From NCBI GenBank assembly GCA_946807835.1, contig OX327711.1, forward strand, positions 15,039,501 to 15,103,500: a DNA stretch of 64,000 bases. Direction: 5' to 3'. Source of the stretch: Ailanthus altissimus. Taxonomy: Eukaryota > Streptophyta > Magnoliopsida > Sapindales > Simaroubaceae. A program made the translations under genes and the position numbers. Below the pieces are notes generated by a model, which saw nothing but the letters and a program-made list of their open reading frames with translations, was not told the origin of the DNA and ran no database searches. This document shows positions 42,816 through 55,593 of the stretch, in pieces; positions within the stretch are counted from its first letter, which is position 1, and every line of letters begins with the position of its first letter.

Positions 42816-43478
42816 CTAGTAGTAAACGCTTGATTAGATCTAGAGAGACGCGAAAAACTGTAGAACTTAAAATAGATTTCAGGATAATAATCGGGAACAA
42901 GTTACACAAAAAAGTGTACGCTTTTATTTCTTACCCTGGATAAATCTAGATAACCATTTCAATATAAGCGAATCAAATTAACAGGTACGAAATCTAATTG
43001 AAATGAAGCAGGGAAACGAACAACATACCAAATATGAATTTAACTATAGACTTGATTTGGGCAGAAACTCATATATGATAAGCCTTTCATTTCCTTCCAA
43101 GCAGAAACCTAATGGCCTAACCAAATTCCTATGTTGAAGCCTTGCCACTAGGAGGAATTCATTTTTAAATTCCAGTTCTTCTTGCCCTGATTTTCTCAAT
43201 AGCCTCTTTACTGCTAGTTGCTGCCCATCAAGTAGCCTACCCTGCAATCACATAAAGAAGAAAAAGGAATTGGATTTGGATTTGAGGAATTCAAACTTTT
43301 AAGACTTTAAAGCAACTTTGACTAAAGTAAGCATTCTGTTTCACTTTTTAATCACCTTGTAAACAGCACAAAATCCACCTCCTCTAAGCTTTTTTTCAAG
43401 GCAAAACGTTACTTGTCGCAACTCTAATGTTATTGAAGTCAAATTATATGGATTCCTCAATCTCAATTTCATCAGCAC

Positions 43479-44774
43479 CTTAACAAAGTAACAAGTTAGT
43501 TGCATAAAAATACCAATTTCCAAATTGGAATACAAAAATTAAAATTTCTGAAATATGTCACGTTTTGGAGGAAAAAAAAAGGATTTAGCCAAAAAGCCAA
43601 ATAGGACCATCCCCCACCCCACCCCCCTAAAAAAAAAAAAAAGAGGATGAGCTGGTGTTTAGGGGCTGCTTCTGCGGAGAGAGATAAGGTGAGCTCTATG
43701 GCTTTTCCATTCAATTTTTGCATTTTCTTTGCTGATTTATGTATGATTTTGAATTATTACGTTGTGGGTAATTTTCTAAATATAAATTTGGATTTCAAAG
43801 TGTTGGAATTTTTTTAATTAAAGAGATTTAAATATTTAAAATTTTAAAGAGAGAAAATTAGTGTAAAGAAGAGTATCTAAATTTATAGGGGCAAGATTAT
43901 CACTCTAATATTCAATTTGGGTATTCATTTTTTTATCGATGAATAATCATGCATTTTGTCTCATTTAGGAGGGTTCCCAAACATGACTTATCCCAGTAAT
44001 GTATTTTCGATAATCGTCATCATATCTTGTGAGTGAAATTTATATTATATTGTATTTATATAGTTTATTTTCCATATTAAAGATTTTAATTATTATACTT
44101 GATTTTATAAAGTTTATGAAACATGATAAATAAATAATTTTTAGTTAAATTATTTATTTTATGTAATTAATTAACTTTCTTAGACATATGTAATTTAAGT
44201 ATTTATTTTATGTAATGAAAAACTCATTCATATTATAGTTTAATCCCTCAAAATTTATAAGTGACCTTATAGATAATCTATATTGTTAGAATATATTTAA
44301 ATGATTTATAAGTTTAAAGTATAAGGTTTAAATAAGATTCTATGAGTTTATAAGAAGTGATTTTTAAATCATTAAGTAGTACCCTCCCTCTTTAGATAAA
44401 GATAAAAGATTCAGGCCTTTAGGGCATGTCTATATAAACATATAGGCTTTGAGTCGTGTGTATAGGTGTTTTACTCTTTGGAAGCCAATTTTCTTTGCAC
44501 ATGCATAAAATGAGTACGACGCTTTACTCGTGGGATATACCGAGTACAATGAAGTTTTTTCTTAGGTACTAGTTTAGTATAAGGTTTTGGAAAAGTATCT
44601 AAATTCCTTGACATATATTACATGTGAATTGATTTATGAAAATTATTTATAAGTTCATATTAGATTTTGTAGAACTTCCATATGTATCATGAATAAAATG
44701 AGATTTAATGCATGTTGTGATATTTTGAAATATTTACATCATTTATGTTAAGATTAATTTCTATAGTATAAAAG

Positions 44775-44809
<35 letters not shown>

Positions 44810-45523
44810 CATCATGTTTCATAATTTATTTTAAAATTATTCCACTCATTGAGTCTGTGAAAACTTCCCCCCACTTTTTTCTATCTTAAGAAATAGTAGA
44901 CTTTCTCAGCTTAACAACTAGTTGAGGTGGGTCATGTGGTAGTGCTTTATGTCATTTTGTGAGCCATATAAGATACATGGAGTCTTTTATTATTTTGGGC
45001 TCATAAGAATTTGTTCTATTAAGCTTGATAACTTTAGGTTAAGTATTATGCTTTTTTTTTTTTGGCATTTGATACTGTAATCTTGTTAACTCTATCTTTT
45101 AATATGTTGACATATGGTTGTGAGTTACAGATGAGATATAAAAAGTTTGGAAGCATGGTTATTGGTATTAAGTTTATAGAAGTGTATATTTTAAGTTTCA
45201 GGTATGAGAATGTCTATATAACAGGGGAAATTTTATCAAAATTTTGGTATAATTCCTATTGTAGTAAGTGTCTCTTAAATATTCACAAGGTAGTGAACCA
45301 AATCCACCCTAAATGTTTAAAGAAAACTACGGGGTAGGTGGTTTCATTTTCATTCAGGAAAAACACATTCAAATGTCTAATTCTAATTACCATAAGGTAG
45401 AAGTCATAGTTTGTTTATTATGTTAGCCTAAAACTCTTACATCACAGGTAGATAAAGCATCCATAGCAATAAACTAGCTTACAATAATTTAATAGAGAGA
45501 TTAAAGAAATGGTATATAATTAC
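43479..45523. other. Unassigned 2-kb stretch in the exon 2-3 intron of CRK copy E
   Basis: Intact CRK copies have only a short intron here (about 115-230 bp), so this interval is probably inserted DNA. It contains a C-rich and A-rich patch (43570-43640), text like CCACTCATTGAGTC...CCCCCCAC (about 44845-44875) and a TTA microsatellite. No coding domain, matching ends or target duplication were found. Confidence 0.45.
44776..44811 (+). repeat. (TTA)n microsatellite
   Basis: About 11 consecutive TTA units followed by TCATCATG. Confidence 0.93.
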
Positions 45524-45680
45524 CTAACCGTTGGTCTTTTCCTTAATTTTGATACTTCTCTTTAGCTTTCTCCTCCTTAGAGGGACAAAAATGAAGGCAA
45601 CAAGTGACATGGAAATAATTGTAGAAACAACAACGATTATGATAGTTCTAGTTGCAATGCCTCCTTTATTATTTACCCAA

Positions 45681-46749
45681 AGTAGATATTCATGTAGATA
45701 AATAGTCAACACATCACAAATTTAGAGAAAAATTGGAATTATGTACAAGTAATAATTATATAGAGTAGACTAATATATTAATTTCATTCAAAATACCAAT
45801 TCATGCTATTGTGCTTTGGATGCTTTGAGTAACTTTTGTTTGGTGTTGCTTGAATAGATATCTTGAGAGTTTAAATTCTTCAAACCTTTTTATAATTTGT
45901 TTTTCTAAGGGTTGCTTGTGGCTCGAGGAGGTTTATTGATAAGCCTTGTGGGGCTTAAAGCTAAATTGTGCCTTTATTTTTAAACTTTAAAAACCATCTC
46001 GAGGACAACCTTAGTAATCTCAAGTTAGGTGGTGATGACTGCATTTATTGTCCTCCTTGCTTTTTCATTTCAAAAGTTGTTTAGAGATATTTGAGGATTT
46101 TGTTGCCTTGAGAGTTTATAAGATAAGACCCTTGGGTTTTTTTAGTTGATCATTTCATATTAAATATGCCTTTCTTTGAGCTATCAACCTTTTTCATTAA
46201 TTGTATTTTAGAGGCAGCTTAAGTGATGTGGCTATTTTTATAGCCCTTGATTGTCTAGTAGTCTAATAGCTACTTAACTATATTTTAGCAGATGAAGAGA
46301 CATCTTTAAGTGGGATTTCATAGAAGCTATTGGATTTTAATGTTCGACCTAGTATCGTCTAAAAGATCTGGAAATTTATTATTAGAATATTGAGGTCAAC
46401 TTTTCATAGTCAACTTTTTTCTTCTTCTTTCTTTTTGAGAGAGAAAGTATTGTGTCTTTTTAGTGATCATTGCTTTTCAATTTCAAACACTCTTCTTACA
46501 ATTATTTTTTCTCAACTCATTCTTTGACGTAGGTAAGTTATTGCTTCTAATGATCTTATTTTTGTTCATTCTTTCCTTTAGTATATTCTTTGAATTACTT
46601 CTAAACTTTTGGAATTTTAGAGATTTCTTTCTAAAATTGGAATTCTTTGCCTGATAATGATGACTCTCAACATTCTTTTAATTATTATAGACTTTTAGAT
46701 AGTAGCATTGTACCAATAATAGGCTAACTTTTCTTTTTTGTTAGGAATC
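45681..46749. other. Unassigned, probable retrotransposon LTR or leader
   Basis: No CRK exon 1 is found where copy E would need it. The stretch precedes a degenerate coiled-coil reading frame and may be the LTR or leader of that element, but no partner LTR is in the window. A short frame at 46463-46654 is hydrophobic, low-complexity and unconvincing. Confidence 0.3.
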
Positions 46750-48094
46750 ATGTCTACCTCGATTTGATTTGGACCTTATAGTTTGAGTGATCAAGTAAGA
46801 GTGGTTGTTAGATTGAACTGAATGAACATAAGGACAATAATCTTTCTTTGGTTAGGAAGAATAGTCAAGTTGTTCCACCTCAGGGTGAGTCATCTTGAGG
46901 AAAGAAATGTAAACTCATCCTTGCTTCTAAGTCTTTGCAGCTGATGTGGTTTATAATTTGTATTTTGTAGATATGCAAGGTGATGATGGCAGTAGAAAAT
47001 ACACTTATCATGAGCAGTCTTTTGCATAGCTTATTGCTTAAGGGATTATTGAGAATGTATCTGGTTATGGTTAAAGGAACTAGACTTCTATTCTTAGTGG
47101 AGGCGTAAAGACCTTAAAGACCTCTACTTAAAGACTACGTTTGATGGCTGAGAAGAAGAAATGAGTAGATAATTCCTCAAATACACCAAATATTGGTTTA
47201 ACGCTTTTAAGAGAGGAACCAATTGATTGGGAGGCAATTCATGAGTTGATAATGGGGAATCCTTCCTTTTTTTCTTTAAATAGTTTGTCCATCGATTCTA
47301 GGAGCAAGTTTGAGCACTTGCTCCCCTTTATTAGAGAATGTGAGAGAGCAATTAGCCTAATTTGTGCTTATTAAATGCAAGATTAAGGTTTTTAATGGCC
47401 TTCACATGTCATTTTTTAGTACGATGGAGGTAATCTTCTCTTAATCTTGCTTGTTTAAGTTGAATTTTCTTCTATTTTCTATGTCACCAAAAGAAATTTC
47501 TTCTTCTGACAGTGTGTGGTTTGTCATTCTGTTGAAGAAGTATTTTTAAGGGGATTTATGATAGTTTGAAGGATTTGGACTTTAGAAAAGAACGGTCTAA
47601 AACTAAGGCACAACTTAAGCTTAAGGACATGAAAGTAAGAGCTTTAGAGAAAAAGTTAGAGGAGATGGCCATTAAATTGACCATAGCTAGACTTATGTCT
47701 CTGAGCTCAAATGACAAAGTAAAGTTAGCAAAGTTAAAGCTACTAAGGGTTTGTTATCTACTTAGAGTTGGGCCTCTAAATTGACAAGGCAAAATAAATG
47801 CTTGAAAGATCAAATGAAGACTATTAAGAAGGTTTTTAACGCCCTTAAAGAAGAGTTTGACTATCTATATGCTAGGGCATATGAGGCCGAAGAGTGTGAT
47901 AATAAAGCTACTAAGACTGAAAAATGGCATTTACTTTAGGGGTCATAGAAGGGTATAAGAGAGGTATTTGTCTCTTAAAGGAACGGTACCTTGATATTAA
48001 TCTCAAGTGGCTAGATGGTACTCTGTATACCTTAAATGATGAGAAAGATGATGATTCTCAAACTGACGTCTCTTTGGCTATTCTTGATGGCTGA
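46750..48094 (+). pseudogene. Degenerate coiled-coil protein, probably retrotransposon gag-like
   Basis: A plus-strand start-like ATG at about 46750 (MSTS) opens a frame soon broken by stops. Around 47566-47784 the translation is a charged heptad-rich segment (KVRALEKKLEEMAIKL), and a shifted frame continues with QNKCLKDQMKTIKKV and ALKEEFDYLYARAYEAEE. The C-terminal part (about 47935-48094) reads GVIEGYKRGICLL, LDINLKWLDGTLYTL and ends VSLAILDG-stop. This layout recalls coiled-coil gag-like or accessory proteins of plant gypsy elements. I do not recognise a specific family, and several frameshifts show it is dead. Confidence 0.5.
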
Positions 48095-48659
48095 ACTTCT
48101 CCTTCTACTTGACATTTATACTTTCTTTTGTAAATTCTTCTATTCCTAATAAAACCCTTTTATTTATGTACATAACTTATCTTTTCATGTCTGGATGTCT
48201 TCTCTTGTCTTTTCGAGAATGTTGAATTGATTATGTTTTTATAATATGAAATCTGATGGATGGCTCTTTGAGTTCTACTTTTGATTTATTAGTGAGAATT
48301 TGTTGTTCGATGAGTATTTTGAGGAGGTTTCTAGTTTTACCCTATTTAAATATTAGAGACGCTTTTTGTATCCATAACACGGGTCTTTGCTAATTTTTGT
48401 AATGCAAGAGTTCATATGTTTGAAAAAGAAAAAGAGAATTTATTGATTATTTCTTTAACTTTTGCAAGTTTTAAAAAGTACAATAGTTAATACTAAGAAT
48501 AATATTTCTTTAGGAGTTATGTATTCTAGGGCTTCTTATCAACCTTTTTTATAGGGGTAAAAAAATACTAGTATGATTTGTACCCAACTTTCGTATTTTA
48601 TTCTAAATCATAAATATTTGGCTATTTAATAGTTTTATTTTATTATCATAAATAGATGC

Positions 48660-49950
48660 ACAATGAAAAATGTGATGCATAGGAATAAACGGGAGTGAAT
48701 CGGACGTAAAACGAAGAAGTTAAGTTCAAAATACAAAAGTGAGTACTAGGGCTGGGCGCCACAGCGCCCATGACTGAGAATCGTGGTGCTCAGGTCAGTA
48801 GCTGAGTGCCGCAGTGCCTACAACCCAGCGCCGCGGCACTAGGTAATGCTTTCACAAGTCACCTTTTCTAGTCTTGGCACCGAGGTACCAAGCCCCTAGC
48901 GCCGCAGCACCCGTGCTACGTATAAAAGTCCCTTTCAACTCTCCTATTTAAACTTGAATTCAAAGCCCCTCGCCCTTAAGGTTTCTTATACCAACAAAAA
49001 TACTTTTTTGAGGTAAAATACACAGACTTTAAAGAGGCAAAAAAAAAAAAAAAAGAATTCACAATACAAAATAAAAGATCAAAGCCAAGAAATCATGATT
49101 TAAGATTAAGATTCAAGTTTTTTCTTTTCTTATTATTATGTTCTTGTTTTTGCTATTCTTCATGGATTAGTTTAATACTTTTTGTTTTGTAATGAGCTAA
49201 ACTTGTTATTTTAGGGTTAGTTGCTATATGAACCTAGTATGTAGTTGGATTTCATTGATTCTTAGTTTATGAACTTAATTATTATAATTGATTCATTCTA
49301 TCCTATGCTTATTGTATCACTATATATAGCTAATATTATGAATGATTGTGGAACTATGATGAACTCGACAGATAGATTCATGTGTTTAGCTTAAGATAGT
49401 TTGATGCATGATCATAGGGTAACAACTATGAGTTCATCTAGGATATGCATAAACCTAGGTGGCATATATGGTATGATTTAGACTTGATCTTAATGAATTA
49501 CATTCTAATTTGATTATCATAGACATATAGGTGATTGTTAGAATGCGTAATATAGTCACTCGACCATCGATAGAGGCTTGTGATGAGATTAGTATCTAAG
49601 CCAATAATTTATATTAATGGATGAACTAAGTAGTTAATGAATTCAATAAAATACTAGGGGATGAGTCTATAGCCTAGATTATTATCCTTTGATGAATTTA
49701 TATCTCTTGTTTGTTTACTATTTTGGTTTAGTTTAATTTGATAGAATTAAGTTAATAAATTCAATTTCAAATTTTAATTTTTCAGAATAAAAGTTCAGTA
49801 GATATAACTTTAGTAATTGATTGAAGAATTAAATCATATAGTCCCTATGGGATCAATACTTGAACTTAAATCCTATATTACTTAATATGATAGCGTGCAC
49901 GTGCGCTTGCGCTAGGCTATTATGCGCTAGGCTATTATGGCACACATCAT
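48660..49950. repeat. Probable LTR of a Ty3/gypsy element with GC-rich motif
   Basis: It begins with a GC-rich block (48748-48925) containing GCGCCACAGCGCC, GTGCCGCAGTGCC, GCGCCGCGGCACT and GCGCCGCAGCACC. A possible TATA (ACGTATAAAAGT, 48920) follows, then a long A/T-rich tail ending with AGTCCCTATGGGATCAATAC (about 49840), a phrase typical near the ends of plant gypsy LTRs. A small tandem duplication (GCGCTAGGCTATTAT twice, about 49909-49939) lies at its right end. No partner LTR was found. Confidence 0.45.
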
Positions 49951-49959
49951 TTTCCATCT

Positions 49960-50215
49960 ACGTACTTAAGCTTATATGTTCCTAATCGTATTCTTTTACG
50001 TGCTTTGTAAAGGCCTCCCTAATTTGGTTTGAGGACACCTTCTATTGGATCCTTAGTATTTGGAAATAATTTTCTAAGAATGAGCTTTCCTTCTTGAAAT
50101 TCTCTAGCTTTGACTCGCTTGTTGTAGTATAAAGCAATCTTTTGTCCGTGGGCACTTTTCGAATCTTAAGTAATTCTTTATTTTGTTCGAGTAGGTTTAA
50201 GTTCCCTCTTATAAA
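49960..50215 (-). pseudogene. Ty3/gypsy integrase C-terminal fragment
   Basis: The minus strand reads KIALYYNKRVKAREFQEGKL, then LILRKLFPNTKDPIEG, KPN, GGLYKARK and LGTYKLKYVDG. This is the conserved C-terminal (GPY/F-type) region of gypsy integrases. It includes stops, ends at the neighbouring copia fragment, and is only about 85 codons. Confidence 0.72.
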
Positions 50216-50329
50216 GAAAAGTAATCAAAGTACCCGATCTTTAATTATAACCATATAGGGACTATCTGAGCCTCATAAAGCCTTTGCATACAAGCTATCC
50301 TCTGGTTAAATTCCTTATAAAGCTCATAA

Positions 50330-51840
50330 AGCCTTAGCAGATCCAAAATGGTCTTAAGCAATTCAAGAGGAAATGGAAGCCTTTGAAAAAAAAACAAAAC
50401 TTAAGATCTTATTCTCCTACCAAATGGGAAGAAAATGGTTGAGGTGCAAACGGGTTTTTTCTAATAAGCATAAGGCAAATAGATCTATTGAACGGTACAA
50501 GGCGAGATTGGTAGTCAAAGGTTATACACAAATATATAGAGTAGATTATCAGGAAACATTTTGTCCAATGGAAAATTAAACACTATTAGAGTTTTGTTAT
50601 CCTTAGCAGTAAATTTAGATGGACCACTACATCAATTTGATGTGAAGAGTGCTTTTCTCTATAGAGATTTTGAGGAGGAAATATATATGGATATTCCACT
50701 CTGTTATATGTCATCCACCACTAGAATTATGTGCAAGTTACAATGAGCTTTAAATGAACTGAAATAGTTACAACATGTATGGTTTGGTCGTTTCAGCATG
50801 GCTATGACAAAGTATGGTTTTCAACAAAGTAACTCAGTTTATACTCTATTCTTAAAACGATGAAAAGGAAAGGTAACTACTTTGATTATTTATGTGGATG
50901 ACATGGTCATAACAGGGGATGATATTGAAGAAATCACTAAGTTATAGACATAGTTGGCGACCAAATTTGAGATGAAGAATTTGGGTGGAAGTATATCTTA
51001 TGAATCGAAGTGGCTAGATCAAAATGAGGCATCTTTCTTTCACAAAGAAAGTATGTATTAGATTTACTGATTAAAGTTGGGATGCTGGAATACAAGCCAA
51101 CAAACTCTTTAATGGTTCAGAATCTAAAACTTGGAGAATATCTTGATCAAGTACCAACCAATAGAGAGAGGTATCAACCACTTGGAGGTAAGTTGATTTA
51201 TCTATCTCATACTCATCCATACATTTCTTATGTTGTTAATTTAATCAGTCATTTTATACATTGTCCTAGTGAAAACCATATAAAAGCTGTTGTTCGAATA
51301 CTTCAATACTTGAAGTCGGCTCCTTAAAGGGGGCTTATGTTCTCCAAGAATATCATTTGGACATTAAGGGTTATAAAAATGTTGATTGAGCAAGAAAAAT
51401 ATTTGATGAAAAATCTACATCTGGGTAGTTTATTTTATTGGTAATAACTTGGTTACATGAAAGAGTAAGAAATAAAAAGTGGTAGCTTTGTCGAGTGCTA
51501 AAGCCGAGTTTCAAGGAATGGCTAAAGGTCTGTGTGAACTTCTCTAGCTTAGAAGACTTCTGTTAAAGATTGGTTTTGCTCCCCAACTAAGGAATGAATT
51601 TGTATTGTGATAATAAGGCTGTAATTGAAATGTCCTATAACTCGGTTCGGCATGATCGTAGGAAGCACATTAAGATAGACCGACATTTCATTAAATAGAA
51701 TCTCGAAGGAGTGATTCATTTTCCCTTCGTCAAGTTAGAGGATCGACTTGTTGATGTACTTACAAAAGCAGTCTCTAGCAAAAGCTTCCATAGCTCACTT
51801 AGCAAGTTGGGCATCGAAGGCATCTTTTCGTCAACTTAAA
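50330..51840 (+). pseudogene. Copia reverse transcriptase-RNase H, degenerate
   Basis: Plus-strand homology starts at ALADPKW (about 50333) and goes through ERYKARLVVKGYTQIYRVDY (about 50490-50550) and NTIRVLLSLAVNLDGPLHQF. The region around 50878-50925 reads LIIYVDDMVITGDD, so the YVDD catalytic motif is intact. RNase H follows with CDNKAVIEM and RKHIKIDRHFI (about 51605-51695). A frameshift in the first 150 bp and several stops (for example near 50745 and 51325) prevent translation as one protein. Confidence 0.85.
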
Positions 51841-51846
51841 GGAGAG

Positions 51847-52088
51847 TGTTGGTACGAACTGTACTCCAAAGTTAGATAGGACACTTTATTAAAAAATGAT
51901 TATTGCCTTATTTGTATATATCTCATAATTGTGCATTCCTTGTGCGTGGGATTCTTTATATTTTCTTGCTAAAGATAGTTTTGTATCAATGGTTGACCAA
52001 AACCATGATTTGTATATTTATATGCTCTGTGCCTTAAACAAAAGAGTAAGAAAGAACAAGTTTGCTTCAAATTCTCTCTGAATTAACA
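51847..52088 (+). repeat. 3' LTR of the truncated copia element
   Basis: Starts TGTTGGTACG after the purine tract and ends AATTAACA. About 242 bp, with no partner in the window. Confidence 0.7.
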
Positions 52089-52808
52089 CTTTACGCTCCC
52101 AGTTTCCTATTGTGTGCTTTTGAGTTAAATATATTATTTGATGTGTTGTCTGTAAAGAAATTTTATTAATACTAGTACTAGATTTTATTTATCCATATCC
52201 TTTTTAGTTAGTCATTTTTAGTAATTTAATTATAGAGAAATTTTTTTTTTAAAAAAAAAAGTTGTAGAACCAAACAATCTACTAAACTATAAGAGCTGAT
52301 AATCAAACATTATCAACTTTTTATCTAAAGCTCTATATATAAAAATTCTACTCTTAAAAACTTTATTTATAAAGCTCAACTGAAAAAATCAAAAGAGTTG
52401 ACAATCAAACAATTAATAATTTTTTATCAAAAGTTCTATGTATTAAAAATCTATTTCCAAAATATCTACCCTTGAAAATTTTACTTGAAAGCTCAACTAA
52501 AAGGATTATATATTGATAATAAAGACTTAATTAAGTCAACATAAGACTTTACTCGGTAGATTTCACATCTTCCGACTTTTATCGTCAATCATTTTAGTGC
52601 AAGTTAAATAGATAATTCTCCTGTGTTCAGACAGCAATCATTAAGAATTTTGAAAATTATTTTTACACTTTTAAGTTCAAATACTTATAATAACTTTCAA
52701 GAGAAGAGCAGGCTTTCTCATGATTATAAGTTAATGCAATGCAAAGTATCTCAAAGAAGAAACCTATTACAGAACAAATTTGCTTCAAGATAAAACCTCC
52801 TTCCAAAG
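52089..52808. other. AT-rich spacer downstream of CRK copy F
   Basis: Low-complexity A/T sequence containing two similar short blocks (AGAGCTGATAATCAAACATTATC at about 52290 and AGAGTTGACAATCAAACAATTA at about 52393). No gene is seen. Confidence 0.5.
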
Positions 52809-53505
52809 TTAGCGAGGTTCAAGCTCACTAATTGTAGCTTCATTGACCGTAAATTGAACAGAACCGCTTCTAGATTGATCAGATGCGGCCAATTATAAAT
52901 TGTCCTGCTCCATTGTTGTGTGCATAAAAAAAGCAGGTCTTGTGGGTAGTGGCAGTGAAAGAGAGCTGCTGTTAAGCATCAGAGCAACCGTTGCCATAGT
53001 TGGTCTATTTGCTACATTTTCTTGAACACATAGCAATCCGATATGAATGCATCTCATTATTTCACTGCTCGGACCAGTCCTCAATATCGGATCTATCAGA
53101 GTTAAAGCTGCCCCTTCATTCCAGTTTCTCCATACCTGCAAAAATTTTAAAAATGTTCTAATACAAATCTGCTAAAGTTTCATAGCCTTTTCTAGTTTGG
53201 TACCAGAGGCAAAGATGAGATACATTTTTAAAGATTAATTACTTACACAAGTCAATAGGTCCTCTGCCTCCTCTCCATTACGAAAGCAATTGTTCTTTTG
53301 ACTACTGATGATTTCCAAGACCAACACACCGAAGCTAAAAACATCAGACTTGACAGAGAATTGCCCTCGCATTACATACTCTGGGGCCATATACCCACTG
53401 AAAACCATAATTTGTCAACATAATCTTGCACACTTAAATCCAAAATATCTTAACTTGAGACTTCAAATATAAAACGAAAATAAATTGATCCTTTATGTAT
53501 ACTTA

Positions 53506-53766
<261 letters not shown>

Positions 53767-54427
53767 TCATAAAACTTAAATAGATACCGGACCATTAGAT
53801 CTGCAACAAAAGAACTAGAGGTATAATGCTTTGACTTGGATTATACTGAGTAACTCTAAGCAAGACTCCTACCAGCGATAGTCTTAACCAAAACAAAGAT
53901 CTAATTACATTTCAATTAAACTCAAAACGAAAACCAAAAGGGCAGATTGCATCGTTTACCAAATATGAATTTATCTAGGCTTGAATTCGGCACATATTCA
54001 TAGATGAGAAGCCTTTCGGTTCCTTCAAAACAGAAACCCAGAAGCCTAACCAAATTTCTGTGTTGAAGCTTGGCCACCAAGAGGACCTCATTTTTAAATT
54101 CTGTTTCTCCTTGTACAGAATTTTTAGACAGCCTCTTCACTGCTATTTCCTGTCCATTTGGAAGCCTACCCTGTAATCATATTAAAAATGAAAATTTACC
54201 AAATGGTTTGAATGTATTCAAAATTTACACTTTTGACTTACTTGATTAACAGTTAATATTTTCACATGTTAATACTGAAGTACCTTTTAAACAGCACCAA
54301 ATCCGCCTTGTCCAAGCTTACTTTCAGTGGAGAAATTATTTGTGGCATCTCTGATGGTGCCGAAGTTGAATTGCAAGGATTCCACAGTATCGATCTCATC
54401 GGCATCTGACAATAGCGATAAGTTAGC

Positions 54428-54453
54428 GCATATATATATATATATATATATAT
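54428..54453 (+). repeat. (TA)n microsatellite
   Basis: A run of about 13 alternating A/T dinucleotides in the intron between exons 2 and 3 of CRK copy F. Confidence 0.9.
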
Positions 54454-54584
54454 AAACCGTTTGAAGACAGCGAAAAAAAAATGTTTATAATTTGCTGACC
54501 ATTTCTCTCTCGTTTATTTCTGAGCTCCTGCTTCTGCTTCCTCCTTTGAAGAAAGAGAAAAGTGAAGGCAAAAATGATAATGAA

Positions 54585-55593
54585 CGTTAAAAAATTGGTG
54601 ATTCAATAATTTTAATTGGACAAGAATTGAAATAAATATTAAAGTGGAGAGTGAAGTTTAGAACACGTGGAATACGTATGGAGAAGTTTAGGACATGTGA
54701 GACACGAAGGGGGAAGTGAAACGGGACTTGAAAATGCAAAGAAAACGAAGAAATCGCAGGAGAAGCTGCCAGCGCTGCGGCGCTCAACACAAATGACCAG
54801 CGCCGCGGTGATGGGCGCGAGAAAGGCCAGGGCCGCAGCGCCCAGGGATGAGTGCCGCGGCGCCCAGACGTGTCAGGATGTCCATTTTGATTCGAGATTT
54901 TGAGTTTTGGAAAGTTTTGGACTTCAAAAATAAGTGGACGCTTGCTCTAACAAGGAATAGGGTTAGTAGGCACGAAATACACCCTATATAAACACTTGTA
55001 AACCCTTGTTTAAGATTAAGCATCTAAGGTTTCAAGATGTAACCATAAGAGAGAAAATAGAGGAGCTAGGTAGGCACTAAGTGCGTGGTGCACTAGGGTG
55101 TAACCTTTGGGGAGTGTTTTTTCTTTAGGTTCTTTGAGTGAATAAAAGAGAAACACCATAGATTCTTTTGCCATAGATGCTCGGGCTATTCTTGTGTTCC
55201 TTGTAAAAATCATTTATGAAGAGATACTAAGAGGTCCTAAGGAGTCATGGTGATTAAGGGTAGATACTTAGAGGGGTCTATAGGAGATACTAAGGGGTCA
55301 TGTGGGATCATTGATGATGTAAGAAGATATTTAGTGATTTATTTCAATAGTAAGAAGCTAGATCATGGATCCTCCGTGGATGTAGGCAATTTTGGGCCGA
55401 ACCACATATATCTTGTGTCTTGTTGATTGATTTGTTTTCTTTATTTTTATTGGTATGTTAATCTTATGTGTTCTTTCTTATGGTATCAAATTATGATTTT
55501 TCGCTGCGTATAAATAAAAGGGATATCAAGATTGTGGCTTAATTGATGCCATATGAGTATCAAATTAAAGTGCATGGCGTAATATCCGCAAAA
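54585..55593 (+). mobile_element. LTR retrotransposon relic inserted in exon 2 of CRK copy F
   Basis: The part up to about 55479 matches the reverse complement of the LTR at 33181-33875 and has the GC-rich block (54768-54870). It is followed by TGGTATCAAATTATG, a diverged primer-binding site, and about 110 bp more. Removing the insert rejoins the transmembrane exon. ATGAA occurs on both sides (54580-54584 and 55594-55598), consistent with a target duplication. The exact right border is uncertain by a few bases. It is an LTR plus a short internal remnant, not a complete element. Confidence 0.75.

Larger units (their letters stand above)
50216..52088 (+). mobile_element. 5'-truncated Ty1/copia element with RT, RNase H and 3' LTR
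   Basis: Only the 3' half is present. RT-RNase H text runs from about 50330 to 51840. A purine tract (AAAGGAGAG) precedes an LTR of 242 bp (51847-52088, TGTTGGTACG to AATTAACA). The left junction abuts a gypsy integrase fragment on the opposite strand, so truncation or nested insertion happened there. No 5' LTR was found. Confidence 0.8.

Noticed and set aside
54667..54903. 78-codon basic frame in a GC-rich stretch
   Set aside because: It lies within the LTR relic that interrupts CRK copy F, with no conservation in the related LTR at 33181-33875.
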